A stretch of DNA of 64,000 bases. It comes from Flavobacterium silvaticum (GTDB taxonomy: Bacteria; Bacteroidota; Bacteroidia; Flavobacteriales; Flavobacteriaceae). The notes beneath the pieces are model-generated. The model worked only from the letters and a program-made list of their open reading frames with translations. It was not told the origin of the DNA and searched no databases. This document shows, piece by piece, positions 53,712-63,700 of the stretch. Made by a program: the position numbers and the translations under genes. The stretch covers positions 241,068 to 305,067 of the forward strand of contig NZ_JAAMPU010000106.1 in the NCBI RefSeq assembly GCF_012911565.1. Reading direction: 5' to 3'. Position 1 is the stretch's first letter. Each line of letters begins with the position of its first letter.

Positions 53712-54950
53712 TTAGGCGTCTAATTCGCCAGCGATTACATTAAGGCTTGACAGGGTTGCGATGGCGTCAGAAAGCATCTGTCCGCGAACCATGTCGTTGA
53801 AAGCCTGGTAATATATAAAGCACGGACGGCGGAAATGCAACCTGTATGGCGTGCGGCTGCCGTCTGTAGTCAGATAAAATCCTAATTCCCCGTTTCCTCC
53901 TTCTACCGCGTGATAGACTTCGGTAACCGGAACGGGAACTTCGCCCATTACGATCTTGAAGTGGTAGATTAGTGCTTCCATGTTGTGGTAGACATCTTCT
54001 TTTGGAGGCAGATAATAATCAGGTACATCGGCGTGGTATGGGCCTTCCGGCATTTTTTCCATGGCCTGTTTTATAATTTTGAGCGATTCCCAGACCTCCG
54101 CGTTACGGACACAGAAACGGTCATAGGTATCACCTGATTTTCCCACCGGAATATCGAATTCAAAATCTTCATAAGAGGAATACGGGCTCATGACACGAAC
54201 GTCGTAATCGATTCCGGCAGCACGCAGGTTCGGGCCTGTGAAGCCGTAGCTTATCGCTTTTTCTGCCGATATCGGGCCGACATCGATTGTCCTGTCCATA
54301 AAAATCCGGTTGCGCACGAGCAGGTTCTCGAATTCGCTCCAGATTTTCGGGAATTCCTCAAGGAAATCATTGATGCGCTTGAAGACTTCCGGGCTCCAGT
54401 CTCTTTCAAAACCTCCAATACGTCCCATGTTTGTCGTCAAGCGAGCACCACAGATTTCCTCGTAGATCTCGTATATTTTTTCTCGGTATTGGAACACATA
54501 TAAAAATCCGGTCAATGCGCCTGTATCGACACCCAAAACCGAGTTGCAGATGATGTGGTCGGCAATACGTGCCAGTTCCATGATGATGACGCGCATATAT
54601 TGGACGCGTTTTGGAACTTCTATGTTCAGGGCTTTTTCGACCGTCATCCACCAACCCATGTTATTGATTGGTGACGAACAATAATTCATACGGTCGGTAA
54701 GTGGCGTAATCTGGTAAAACGGACGGTTTTCGGCAATCTTTTCAAACGCGCGGTGGATATATCCGACAGTTCCTTCGCCATCCATGATACGTTCGCCATC
54801 CATCAGCAGGATATTCTGGAAAATTCCGTGTGTAGCCGGGTGCGTCGGACCGAGGTTCAGTATCGAAAGCTCGCTTCCGTCCTCGTTCTGGTTCTGCTTT
54901 ATTACGGCGTCGAATCGTTGTTCCGGTGGTAATAGAAGATCGTCTGCCAT
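53712..54950 (-). CDS. nuoD: NADH-quinone oxidoreductase subunit D
   Basis: 412 residues, separate from NuoC. GPTHPATHG near 32-40 and the HIICNSVLGVDTGA region match the hydrogenase-derived quinone-site subunit. Starts inside the nuoC stop as ATGA. Confidence 0.96.
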   Translation of the reverse strand: MADDLLLPPEQRFDAVIKQNQNEDGSELSILNLGPTHPATHGIFQNILLMDGERIMDGEGTVGYIHRAFEKIAENRPFYQITPLTDRMNYCSSPINNMGWWMTVEKALNIEVPKRVQYMRVIIMELARIADHIICNSVLGVDTGALTGFLYVFQYREKIYEIYEEICGARLTTNMGRIGGFERDWSPEVFKRINDFLEEFPKIWSEFENLLVRNRIFMDRTIDVGPISAEKAISYGFTGPNLRAAGIDYDVRVMSPYSSYEDFEFDIPVGKSGDTYDRFCVRNAEVWESLKIIKQAMEKMPEGPYHADVPDYYLPPKEDVYHNMEALIYHFKIVMGEVPVPVTEVYHAVEGGNGELGFYLTTDGSRTPYRLHFRRPCFIYYQAFNDMVRGQMLSDAIATLSSLNVIAGELDA

Positions 54951-55477
54951 CAGTTTTTGTAATTATCAGTTTGTCTTCCGAAGAAACGGTCGTCTTTATC
55001 GGTACGTCCGCCATCTTCCATCGGGAATTCTTTTCGCATTGGGAACGAAACCATTTCATCCATGTTCAGGATTCTTTTCAACTGCGGATGTCCTTTGAAT
55101 ATGATGCCATAAAAATCGTAGGTTTCGCGTTCCTGCCAGTTTGAGCTCAGGAACAACGATGTGACGCTGTCAATTTCCGGAGCGTCACCATCAAGGTAAC
55201 ATTTGATGCGGATCCTGACATTGTCAACCCAGTTGTGCATGTGATAGACCACAGAGAATTGCCGGCTTTTTTCGGCATCCGGAAAATGCATACCGCACAA
55301 ATCTGTAAGGAAATTGAACCGGAGCGTTGTATCGTCTCTCAAAAATGCCATCACTTCAAGAATCGAATCAGCTTCGACCTCAAAAGTCAGGATGTCATGG
55401 ATTTTTATGAAGTCGCTGACCGTGGTTCCGAATTTATCGGACACTTTTTCAATCAGCGTATGTTGATCTAATGCCAT
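54950..55477 (-). CDS. nuoC: NADH-quinone oxidoreductase subunit C
   Basis: 175 residues, separate from NuoD. Family signature ERETYDFYGIIFKGHPQLKRILNMDEM (the E-R-E-x-x-D-x-x-G-x-x-F motif) is clear. Ten bases after nuoB. Confidence 0.95.
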   Translation of the reverse strand: MALDQHTLIEKVSDKFGTTVSDFIKIHDILTFEVEADSILEVMAFLRDDTTLRFNFLTDLCGMHFPDAEKSRQFSVVYHMHNWVDNVRIRIKCYLDGDAPEIDSVTSLFLSSNWQERETYDFYGIIFKGHPQLKRILNMDEMVSFPMRKEFPMEDGGRTDKDDRFFGRQTDNYKN

Positions 55478-55486
55478 AAATACGGA

Positions 55487-56041
55487 TTAGGTAATGTTAT
55501 AAGATGCCAGCAATTCCTGATATTCAGGTGAACTTCTGCGACGTACCGATTCGGTCTTGACCAAATCCTGCAGTCTTAGGATTCCGTCGAGGATCTGCTC
55601 CGGGCGCGGCGGACAACCCGGAACGTACACGTCAACCGGAATGACTTTATCAATGCCTTGTAAAACCGAATACGTGTCGAAAATTCCACCGGAACATGCA
55701 CAGGCACCTACCGAAATGACCCAACGCGGTTCGGCCATTTGTTCGTAAACCTGACGTAAGATCGGGGCCATTTTCTTGGCAATTGTTCCCATTACGAGAA
55801 GCATGTCTGCCTGACGAGGGGAAAAACTCATGCGTTCTGATCCGAAACGGGCTACATCGTAATGCGAAGCCATGGTCGCCATGAATTCAATTCCGCAGCA
55901 AGAAGTGGCAAACGGCAACGGCCAAAGTGAATTGGCACGCGCCAGGCCGACTACCGAATCGAGCTTTGTGGCAAAAAAGCCTTCCCCTGAATAACCTTCA
56001 GGTGCATCGGCTGTATTTATTTTTTTAGAAGAATCGTTCAT
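55487..56041 (-). CDS. nuoB: NADH-quinone oxidoreductase subunit B
   Basis: 184 residues from the ATG giving [12 protein letters not shown]; a TTG six codons upstream is the only longer option. N2 4Fe-4S cluster ligands: Cys48-Cys49 ([10 protein letters not shown]), Cys in GACACSGG and Cys in VPGCPPRPE. Links the peripheral and membrane arms. Confidence 0.96.
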   Translation of the reverse strand: MNDSSKKINTADAPEGYSGEGFFATKLDSVVGLARANSLWPLPFATSCCGIEFMATMASHYDVARFGSERMSFSPRQADMLLVMGTIAKKMAPILRQVYEQMAEPRWVISVGACACSGGIFDTYSVLQGIDKVIPVDVYVPGCPPRPEQILDGILRLQDLVKTESVRRRSSPEYQELLASYNIT

Positions 56042-56106
56042 TTTTTCAGTCTTTAGCAAACATTCGGGATTTCAACTTCATCAATCATCATCTGTTCCCA
56101 AACAAC

Positions 56107-56472
56107 TTATTCCCACTCAAGGCCTTTCTTACGGATCACGTAAACAAAGCCAATAATGAGGAGCGTCATAAAGATAGCCATCTTCACGAGTCCTTCAACA
56201 CCCATTTCGCGGAAGTTCGTGGCCCATGGATACATAAAAATCACCTCGACATCGAACAAAACGAAAAGTATGGCAACCAGAAAATATTTTACGGAAAAAG
56301 GAATCCGCGCGTTGCCGATGGATTCGATTCCGCACTCAAAACTCTTGTCCTTGTTCATTGATTTTCGGCTAGGCCCCAAAAAAGAAGAGCCAATTATTGT
56401 GAGTACAACGAAGCCGACAGCCAGCAACATTTGCATGGCGATTGGGATATAATCGATTTGGTTTGTCTCCAT
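56107..56472 (-). CDS. nuoA: NADH-quinone oxidoreductase subunit A
   Basis: 121 residues from the ATG giving METNQIDYIPIAMQM, which gives the normal family length. Three membrane helices; SFECGIESIGNARIPFSVKYFLVAILFVLFDVEVIFMYPW is the conserved core. First gene of the operon, 65 bases before nuoB, with a promoter 27 bases upstream. Confidence 0.96.
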   Translation of the reverse strand: METNQIDYIPIAMQMLLAVGFVVLTIIGSSFLGPSRKSMNKDKSFECGIESIGNARIPFSVKYFLVAILFVLFDVEVIFMYPWATNFREMGVEGLVKMAIFMTLLIIGFVYVIRKKGLEWE

Positions 56473-56498
56473 AGGATAAGATAGTTTATCAGGAAGTA

Positions 56499-56529
56499 CA
56501 AAAATAGCTTGGGAAATGTGAAAAAACAA
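56499..56529 (-). promoter_or_regulatory. Promoter of nuo operon
   Basis: Minus strand: TTG (complement of 56527-56529), 20-base spacer, TATTTTTG (complement of 56499-56506). A full match to the Flavobacterium consensus; transcription would begin about 20 bases ahead of the nuoA ATG. Confidence 0.7.
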
Positions 56530-56746
56530 AGGAAACGCGGGCGGCTGGAGTAACGGCGACCTAATTTTTATTGATTATAAATAAGATTGGGGTCCATTTC
56601 AACAGAACCTCACCAGAGACCTTGCCGGTTTTATAAAACATGCAAAGTCCATGATAAACAATTCCGGAATTCCGACCAAAAAGCCAAACCTTTATTTACA
56701 ACCGAAATCAACCAAAACAAATCTCCAATTATCAAAACTGCAGCAA
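56530..56746. other. Intergenic region between nuoA and csp terminator
   Basis: Short reading frames occur but have no family or codon support. No hairpin of note apart from the csp terminator at its right edge. I see nothing else here. Confidence 0.4.
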
Positions 56747-56776
56747 ACAAAAAAGCGCCTCCAACCGGAAGCGCTC
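56747..56776 (-). terminator. Terminator of cold-shock gene
   Basis: Minus strand AGCGCTTCC-type arm (56773-56764) pairs with GGAGGCGCT (56761-56752) with one mismatch, loop GGTT, followed by T residues. About 50 bases past the csp stop. Confidence 0.7.
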
Positions 56777-56807
56777 TGTCTTTTGTGAAAGTAAGCTATT
56801 TAAGTAA

Positions 56808-57005
56808 TTATTTTATTAACGATACCTGAGCTGCAACTTTTCCTTTGCGGCCTTCTTCTTCCTCATAATTTACCTTGTCGCCTTCACGAAGCTGGTCCCC
56901 TTTAAGGCCTGTTGCATGAACGAAGATGTCCTTTCCGGTTTCATCATCGGTGATGAATCCAAATCCCTTGGATTCAATAAAAAATTTCACTGTACCTGTA
57001 CGCAT
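56808..57005 (-). CDS. Cold-shock domain protein
   Basis: 65 residues, a single CSD beta-barrel. RNA-binding motifs RNP1 (KGFGFI) and RNP2 (DIFVHAT) are intact. Binds single-stranded RNA or DNA as a chaperone. A TACATTTG -7 box lies at 57040-57033 (minus), 28 bases before the start. Single gene with terminator. Confidence 0.95.
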   Translation of the reverse strand: MRTGTVKFFIESKGFGFITDDETGKDIFVHATGLKGDQLREGDKVNYEEEEGRKGKVAAQVSLIK

Positions 57006-57032
57006 AATTCTGATAAAAAGGTTATTGATTTA

Positions 57033-57040
57033 CAAATGTA
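57033..57040 (-). promoter_or_regulatory. -7 box of cold-shock gene
   Basis: Minus strand reads TACATTTG, a consensus -7 box. No TTG at the standard distance, so support is partial. It also sits in a short palindrome (ATTTACA-AA-TGTAAAT). Confidence 0.45.
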
Positions 57041-57213
57041 AATTATTATCCCTTACGTTTTTTGGCTACGTTAAAATAAAGCCAATAATTATCGGATTAT
57101 TGAAAATAATATTCAGATTTTACAATATAAACAGTCTAACTCGTTCAAAACCTGAGAATACTGCTAACTTTTCAGAAATCAGAAAAATCAGCCTCACCGT
57201 TGTTTTGTGCGCC

Positions 57214-58968
57214 TTATTTTGCAGTTTCCAAACGTATGTTCAACTCCTTCAATTGCTCGTCATGAATTATAGAAGGCGCATCGATCATCACGTCTCTTCC
57301 TGAGTTGTTTTTAGGAAAGGCGATGAAATCACGAATGGTTTCCTGTCCGCCCAGAATAGCCGTCAACCTGTCTAATCCAAAAGCCAATCCGCCATGAGGT
57401 GGAGCACCAAACTGGAACGCATCCATCAAAAACCCAAACTGGTTCCGGGCTTCTTCTTCAGTGAAACCGAGATATTTGAACATCAACGCCTGTGTTTCTT
57501 TATCGTGGATACGGATTGATCCCCCGCCAATCTCATTCCCGTTCAAAACCATATCGTAGGCGTTTGCCCTGACTTTTCCGGGATCTGTTTCCAGCAACGC
57601 CATATCTTCCGGTTTAGGAGACGTAAACGGATGGTGCATCGCATGGTATCTGCCGCTTTCTTCATCAAATTCGAGCAATGGAAAGTCTACAACCCATAGC
57701 GGGGCGAATTCTTCCGGTTTCCTTAGCCCGAGACGTGTAGCCAGTTCCATCCTTAGAGCTGACAGTTGCGCACGGACCTTATCGGCTTTGCCAGACAATA
57801 CAAAAATCATATCGCCGGCTTTTGCTCCTGTAACTTCGGACCATTTCTTAAGATCTTCCTGATCGAAAAATTTATCTACAGACGATTTGAACGTTTCGTC
57901 TTCATTGCATTTCACGTAAATCATTCCTGATGCCCCAATCTGCGGACGTTTGACCCATTCGATCAACGCATCTATTTCCTTACGTGTCATTTCGCCACAA
58001 CCCGGAGCCGCAATTCCAACCACGAGTTCGGCCAAATTGAAAACACCAAAATCTTTATGCTGGGCAACAGAATTCAATTCCCCGAATTCCATCCCGAAAC
58101 GAATGTCGGGTTTGTCATTTCCGTATGTTTTCATCGCGTGATCATACGTCATGCGTGGGAATTTATCCACTTCGATTCCTTTGATCTCTTTGAGCAGATG
58201 GCGCGTCAAACCTTCAAAAGTGTCCAATATATCTTCCTGTTCCACAAACGCCATTTCGCAGTCGATCTGGGTGAATTCAGGCTGTCTGTCGGCACGCAAA
58301 TCCTCGTCACGGAAGCATTTCACAATCTGGAAATATTTGTCCATTCCGCCAACCATCAGCAATTGCTTGAATGTTTGAGGCGATTGAGGCAGGGCGTAAA
58401 ACTGTCCAGGATTCATGCGTGAAGGCACCACGAAATCACGCGCACCTTCCGGAGTCGACTTGATCAAATATGGGGTCTCGATTTCACAGAATCCTTTTTC
58501 AGACAGGTAATTCCGTACGGCCATGGAAACCTTGTGACGGAAGATCAAACTTTCCTTTACCGGATTGCGTCGGATGTCGATGTAGCGGTATTTCATGCGG
58601 ATATCCTCACCACCATCGGTATTGTCTTCAATGGTGAACGGAGGCGTCAGTGCGGCATTCAAAACAGTCAGTTCAGACACCAATATTTCAATGTCACCAG
58701 TCGCCATATTCGGATTTTTCGACTCACGCTCAATGACACGGCCTCTCACCTGGATCACGAATTCGCGTCCTAACGTATTGGCCTTTTCAAACACTGTAGC
58801 ATCTGTTCGTTCCGAATCAAAAATGAGCTGCGTAATGCCGTATCGGTCGCGTAGATCGACCCAGGTCATAAAACCTTTAGCACGTGATTTCTGCACCCAT
58901 CCGGCAAGCGTGACTTCTGAATTGATATGTGCGGCATTGAGTTCACCGCAGGTATGGCTTCTGTACAT
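57214..58968 (-). CDS. aspS: Aspartyl-tRNA synthetase
   Basis: 584 residues, the normal bacterial class II length. N-terminal OB-fold anticodon-binding domain ([31 protein letters not shown]), catalytic domain with motif 2 around [20 protein letters not shown], the bacterial GAD insert, and motif 3 in [15 protein letters not shown]. Charges tRNA-Asp. A TACTTTTG -7 box lies at 58994-58987 (minus), 19 bases ahead of the start. Confidence 0.97.
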   Translation of the reverse strand: MYRSHTCGELNAAHINSEVTLAGWVQKSRAKGFMTWVDLRDRYGITQLIFDSERTDATVFEKANTLGREFVIQVRGRVIERESKNPNMATGDIEILVSELTVLNAALTPPFTIEDNTDGGEDIRMKYRYIDIRRNPVKESLIFRHKVSMAVRNYLSEKGFCEIETPYLIKSTPEGARDFVVPSRMNPGQFYALPQSPQTFKQLLMVGGMDKYFQIVKCFRDEDLRADRQPEFTQIDCEMAFVEQEDILDTFEGLTRHLLKEIKGIEVDKFPRMTYDHAMKTYGNDKPDIRFGMEFGELNSVAQHKDFGVFNLAELVVGIAAPGCGEMTRKEIDALIEWVKRPQIGASGMIYVKCNEDETFKSSVDKFFDQEDLKKWSEVTGAKAGDMIFVLSGKADKVRAQLSALRMELATRLGLRKPEEFAPLWVVDFPLLEFDEESGRYHAMHHPFTSPKPEDMALLETDPGKVRANAYDMVLNGNEIGGGSIRIHDKETQALMFKYLGFTEEEARNQFGFLMDAFQFGAPPHGGLAFGLDRLTAILGGQETIRDFIAFPKNNSGRDVMIDAPSIIHDEQLKELNIRLETAK

Positions 58969-58986
58969 TTTGATTCAAATTTGTCG

Positions 58987-58994
58987 CAAAAGTA
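58987..58994 (-). promoter_or_regulatory. -7 box of aspS promoter
   Basis: Minus strand reads TACTTTTG, a full -7 consensus, 19 bases ahead of the aspS start. The nearest TTG is 14 bases upstream, shorter than usual. Confidence 0.5.
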
Positions 58995-59392
58995 AAATGA
59001 ATAATTAACAATTAATAATTAATAATTGTTAGAAGCTGGATCCTGCAGCCTGTTCAACGCGAGCCTGAGGCGAACCGAGCCAAATCAATTAAAATAACAA
59101 CTATAATTGGATAATCTTTAGCTCCAACCCGTTTTTGGCATTGGCATCATCAGGCTCGGGTGGTCGGTGGTGAAAAGCAGCGCAACTGCAATGATTTAAC
59201 AAAATGTACATTTTTACTGTATGTCCCGCATTAAAAAAATTCAGAACTTACCTTCAGGGAAGGGGCCGGTGTAGTCCCTAAAAAAATTTCCGGCAACCTT
59301 GATACATAAAAAATGTACTTTTTAGCTATGCTCAGTTCGGCTAAAGCCTCGGGTGTTAAAATTTGTAATACGCTATTTCTACAAATTTGATT
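58995..59392. other. Gene-free interval with AT palindrome and a diverged repeat element
   Basis: No gene. A 9-bp AT-rich inverted repeat, TAACAATTA (59006-59014) and TAATTGTTA (59023-59031), adjoins the aspS promoter. The next part, 59029-59081, resembles the TTAGGAGC end of the dispersed hairpin element. A longer inverted repeat pairs ACGCGAGCCTGA (59057-59068) with TCAGGCTCGGGT (59150-59161), one mismatch. The rest up to the GH53 stop shows no clear structure. Two AATGTAC(A)TTTTT motifs are at about 59203 and 59311. Confidence 0.5.
59029..59081. repeat. Degenerate fragment of dispersed hairpin element, copy D
   Basis: TTAGAAGCTGGATCCTGCAGCC, then TTCAACGCGAGCCTGAGGCGAACCGAGCC lines up in order with the copy A and B ends (TTAGGAGC, CCTGC/GCC, CACCCGAGCGCAGCGAACGGACC). 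Only one end is recognisable, so it is a partial or decayed copy. Confidence 0.45.
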
Positions 59393-60460
59393 TCATCTTT
59401 CGAAAACATCCAGGACAGAAAGCCCGTTGTGGTCAAAGTCAAACAACGCCTGGTTTTCATACGGTGAACCGCTCGTGGATTCAGGCCCGCGGAAAGCAAC
59501 CCATTCACCACCCCAGTAACAAAAGCCATTACCATTCGGGTTCCATTCGACCAGATTTCTTATACTTTGGAGAAATTGCTTTTGCCCGTTGGGAGTCGCC
59601 GGATATCCGGGAACCAGTTGTGATTCGAGACCTACTATGTTGTTTGTCCAGTCATCATAACCTAAGGTAAACGGATAAGCAGTTTCTGCAATGAGGATTT
59701 CTTTTCCCGTATGATTCTGGATCAGGGCCATAACCGAAGATAATTCATCCAGATCGGTGCCATGCCAAACCGGATAATACGATAGTCCGGCACTGTCGTA
59801 ATCGATATCTTCGAATGAATCGAAAAATTCCACAGCTCCGGAAGTCCCGGCGTAATGAATCATGATTTTTGTCTGCGGAGATTGTGCGCGGATCGAGGCA
59901 CTCACAGCAGAAAACAGTTCATGGCATTGAAGCGGATTCTGTGATAACTGACCCATTGGCCATAAAAATCCGTCGTTGGTTTCGTTGCCAATCTGGAAAA
60001 TATCGGGATGTATTTGTTGGATAATTTCTGAGGTATAACCAGAAACTTCGGCTTTCAATCCATCGAAATCCAATACCTGCCACTCTTGTGGAATCATCTG
60101 CTGGCCCGGATCGGCCCACGTATCGCTAAAATGCACACTGAGCCAGACCTGCATTCCCAAAACCCTTGCCCGCATTGCCATTTGTTTGACTTCGGCCATT
60201 CCGGAATGTCCGGCGGGCGGATTCTTCCACAATCGCAACCGAATTGTATTACATCCGTGGTCATGAAGAATCTGTATGGCATCTTTGGGCTGTCCGTTAT
60301 CATAGTATATGGTTTCAGATTGTTCGATTTCGGGAAGAAAAGAAAGATCAGCGGCACGAACGAAGGTATCCGTTGAATTTGCATTGGCGTTTTCATCGGA
60401 ACAACCAGACAAAAGAATCGTCAAAAGACCAAAGACGATAGGGCATAAAAGTTTTTGCAT
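59393..60460 (-). CDS. Arabinogalactan endo-beta-1,4-galactanase (GH53) lipoprotein
   Basis: 355 residues from the ATG giving MQKLLCPIVFGLLTILLSGC; the lipobox LSGC shows a lipoprotein. GH53 marks are TIRLRLWKNPPAG, FSDTWADPGQQ, QIGNETNDGFLWPMGQL (acid/base Glu) and ILIAETAYPFT (nucleophile Glu). Cleaves beta-1,4-galactan side chains of pectic arabinogalactan, probably at the cell surface. No SusC/D pair stands next to it, so it appears alone. Divergent from the giant gene starting at 60736. Confidence 0.92.
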   Translation of the reverse strand: MQKLLCPIVFGLLTILLSGCSDENANANSTDTFVRAADLSFLPEIEQSETIYYDNGQPKDAIQILHDHGCNTIRLRLWKNPPAGHSGMAEVKQMAMRARVLGMQVWLSVHFSDTWADPGQQMIPQEWQVLDFDGLKAEVSGYTSEIIQQIHPDIFQIGNETNDGFLWPMGQLSQNPLQCHELFSAVSASIRAQSPQTKIMIHYAGTSGAVEFFDSFEDIDYDSAGLSYYPVWHGTDLDELSSVMALIQNHTGKEILIAETAYPFTLGYDDWTNNIVGLESQLVPGYPATPNGQKQFLQSIRNLVEWNPNGNGFCYWGGEWVAFRGPESTSGSPYENQALFDFDHNGLSVLDVFER

Positions 60461-60735
60461 GGCGAAATTTACAGCAAACCACATTGGATTAGAGCAATAA
60501 TTTCCCACTGATTTAATGAATGTTGATAAAATTTATTTCTAACTGTAATTATGTTTTTGACAGTTATTTGATTGTTTAAGAAAAATCATTGTGGATTTTG
60601 TTGAGAATAGCCGGATTTCTTAAAAATATCATAATTCAGAAATCTCAAGGGTTAACAAAAAGATAATCAGGCATATCGGATAATACCTAGTTACTGCATT
60701 ATCTTAGCTCCCTCAATTTTTCAAAAATTTTATAA
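60461..60735. other. Divergent promoter region between GH53 and giant secreted protein
   Basis: 275 AT-rich bases without a gene. It must drive both genes. A TATCTTAG near 60700 is a weak -7 candidate for the plus gene. No operator palindrome stands out. Confidence 0.4.
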
Positions 60736-63700
60736 ATGAAAAAACAGTTACGATTTCAAAAGATGAGATTTTTCCTCTTCTTGGCAATTCTGTTCGCAGG
60801 TATGTCCTCAAATGGACAAGTATTGCTCACAGATGATTTCAATTACGCCACGGGCCAATTGCTGACCGCAAATGGATGGACCGTCCTTAGCGGTGGAACC
60901 ACTCAGGCTATCGATGCAACCACTGGATTAAGTTTTTCAGGCTATGGCGGTGCTGTGGCAGGAGGTGCGGCTAATCTGGATAATGATGGGCAAGATGTAA
61001 ACAAGGCTTTCACATCTCAAACTTCCGGTGTTGTTTACGTTTCCAGCGTAATACAAATAACCGCATCAACCACTGCAGGTTATTTTATGGGGCTTTCTTC
61101 ATCTTTAGGAAACACAACCTATTTTTCTCGCTTATGGGTAAACGCTGCCGGAAATGGAATTAATGTCGGCACAAATGCACCCTCATCGTATGTAGCTATA
61201 ACTCCGGGAGTTCCTACACTAGTAGTTCTTAAATTTGATTTGGCGACAAAAGTAACAAGCCTATTTGTGTTGAACAGCTTTGTCTCGTCGGAACCAACCA
61301 CACCTTCGTCTACTTTTACAGAGGCAGCCAATACCAATGCTGCTGGCGCTGTTTTTTTGAGGCAATATAGCTCTGCCCAAAGAATCATCGTTGACGGTAT
61401 CCGTATAGCAAACACCTGGATAGAAGCAGCATTGCCCGCAGGTCCGCTTGTGACTACGACGGCTGCAACCAGCGTTACCACAACCAGCGCGAGATTGAAT
61501 TCTTCTGTCAATGGTTATGGAACTACGACTTCATGGTCTTTTGATTATGGTACAACCGCTTCTTATGGATCAACCGCGACTGGAACGCCTTCTTCAGGTA
61601 CTGCCGCAGCCACTCCATATGCCGATTTATCTTCATTGGTTCCAGCAACATTTTACAACTTCAGAGCCGTTGGAACTGTCAGTTCAACCGTCACGAACGG
61701 AAGCAATCTGACATTCTATACTCTCGCAGCTGTTCCGAATGCTCCGGTTGTCAATAATGCAGGAATTTTTACTTTGGATGTTTCCATACCAAGCGGCACG
61801 GCTAACGGAAATTCCGGGGCAGCCGAGTATGCCATTCAGGAAACTGGCGGGCAATATGTCCAGGCAAACGGTTCACTAGGCGCAACGGCTGTGTGGCAAA
61901 CTGCTTCGGCATGGTCTACAGTTACCGTAACAGGTCTTAACTCAAATACAACCTACACTTTTCATGTGAAGGCCAGAAATGGTGCCGCTACTGAAACAGC
62001 ATTCGGAGCTTCGGCTTCAGGAACGACAATGGCGCAAACATCGCCGAATATAACTTTGGTTACAGACATTACAGCATTTGGAAACGTCTGTACAGCTGCT
62101 ACCTCAACTCATAATTTTGCAATCAGCGGCGCAAACCTTAATGGAGCTGCAGTTACTGTAAATGCTTTGTCCGGATATTCGTATTCACTTACAGAAACCG
62201 GAACTTACACATCCACCCTAGGTATTCCATACACTGGAAACTCCTTCACGAACACAACGGTTTGGGTTAAATTTTCACCCGTTGCCGTACAATCATATAG
62301 TGGAGATATCTCAATTAGCGGTGGCGGATTACCTTCATCTTTCCTTGTGGGCGTGACTGGGGCCGGAGTGAATACTGCAGCTACGGTCAATACGACGGCT
62401 GCATCTGCTGCTACTTCTACAGGAGCGACTCTCAACGGAAACTTCACCGCTGCATGTACCGCAGTCACTTCTTACGGATTTGAATACAGCACAACCAACG
62501 GATTTGCAAACGGAGCTGGAACGAATGCGGGTTCTTCAAACGCTGCATCAGGTGTTTTCTCAACTTCACTGACAACACTTGCTCCTAATACCACATATTA
62601 TTATAAAGCATATGCAATCGATGGATCAGGCACGCATTACGCAACCCAACAGCAGTCATTCCTTACTTCTGCTATCCAAACACCGGTTGCAACAGCTGCA
62701 ACATCCCCAACTACTTCTTCTTTTGTGGCTAATTGGAATGTTACAGGTGGAGCGACTTCATACAGATTGGATGTTGCTACCGATAGCAGTTTCAGCACTG
62801 GTTTTTCGGGATCTCTTGCAGAATGGACCTTCCCTACAACATCTGGCCCCGACACGCCATCTACCGCGACAACATTAAACACCTCAAAACAAATTACTAC
62901 TAATGCCGGAACAATCGTTTACAGTAGTGCAGGTGTAACTACCCAGTCAGCATCTACATCTGGCTGGACAAGCGGATCTGGCAGTAAATATTGGCAAGTG
63001 GAAGTCAACACCACAGGCGTTTCAAACATTCACCTGAATTCTGTACAGCAATCTTCGAACACCGGTCCAAAAGATTTCAAGTTGCAATATAAATTAGGAG
63101 CTTCAGGTACTTATACAGACGTACCAGGCGGTGAAATTACCGTGGCAAACAACGTTGTAACCGGAAGTGCCGATGTAACGCTTCCAGCAGCTTGTAACAA
63201 TCAGGCCTCGGTATTTATCCAATGGATTATGACGTCGAATACTGCTGTGGGTGGAGCTGCTGTAGCAGGAACGGGAACAAGTCGAATTGACGACATAATC
63301 ATTACCGCCTCAAGTCCGACAACCCTACTTCCGTCATATACAAATCTTACCGTTAACGGAACATCCCAAACTGTATCCGGACTTTCAGCCAGTACAAATT
63401 ACTACTACCGTGTCCGTGCCGTTTCTGCCAACAGTACATCTGGTAACTCAAATACGATTACCGCCACTACAACTGCAGCACCTGTTGCCACTTTTGGAGG
63501 TATCACCCAGGCTGCCGGAGTTTGCGCTGGTGGAACAGCTACATTCAATGTAACCGGATTATTGTATCCTTCCACTACATTGCTTACCTACCATATTGGA
63601 ACAGGCGGAAACCAAACAGCAAGCCTTACTCCTGATTCAAGCGGAAATGCAAGTTTCACTTTGGCACTGACTGCAGGAAATAACGGACAGACATTGACTG

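Noticed and set aside
56587..56829. 80-residue frame over csp terminator
   Set aside because: Runs through a terminator hairpin and into the end of csp; no family similarity.
59261..59287. Terminator AGGGA...TCCCT for GH53
   Set aside because: The stem is short and the T tract would lie on the wrong side for the minus gene.
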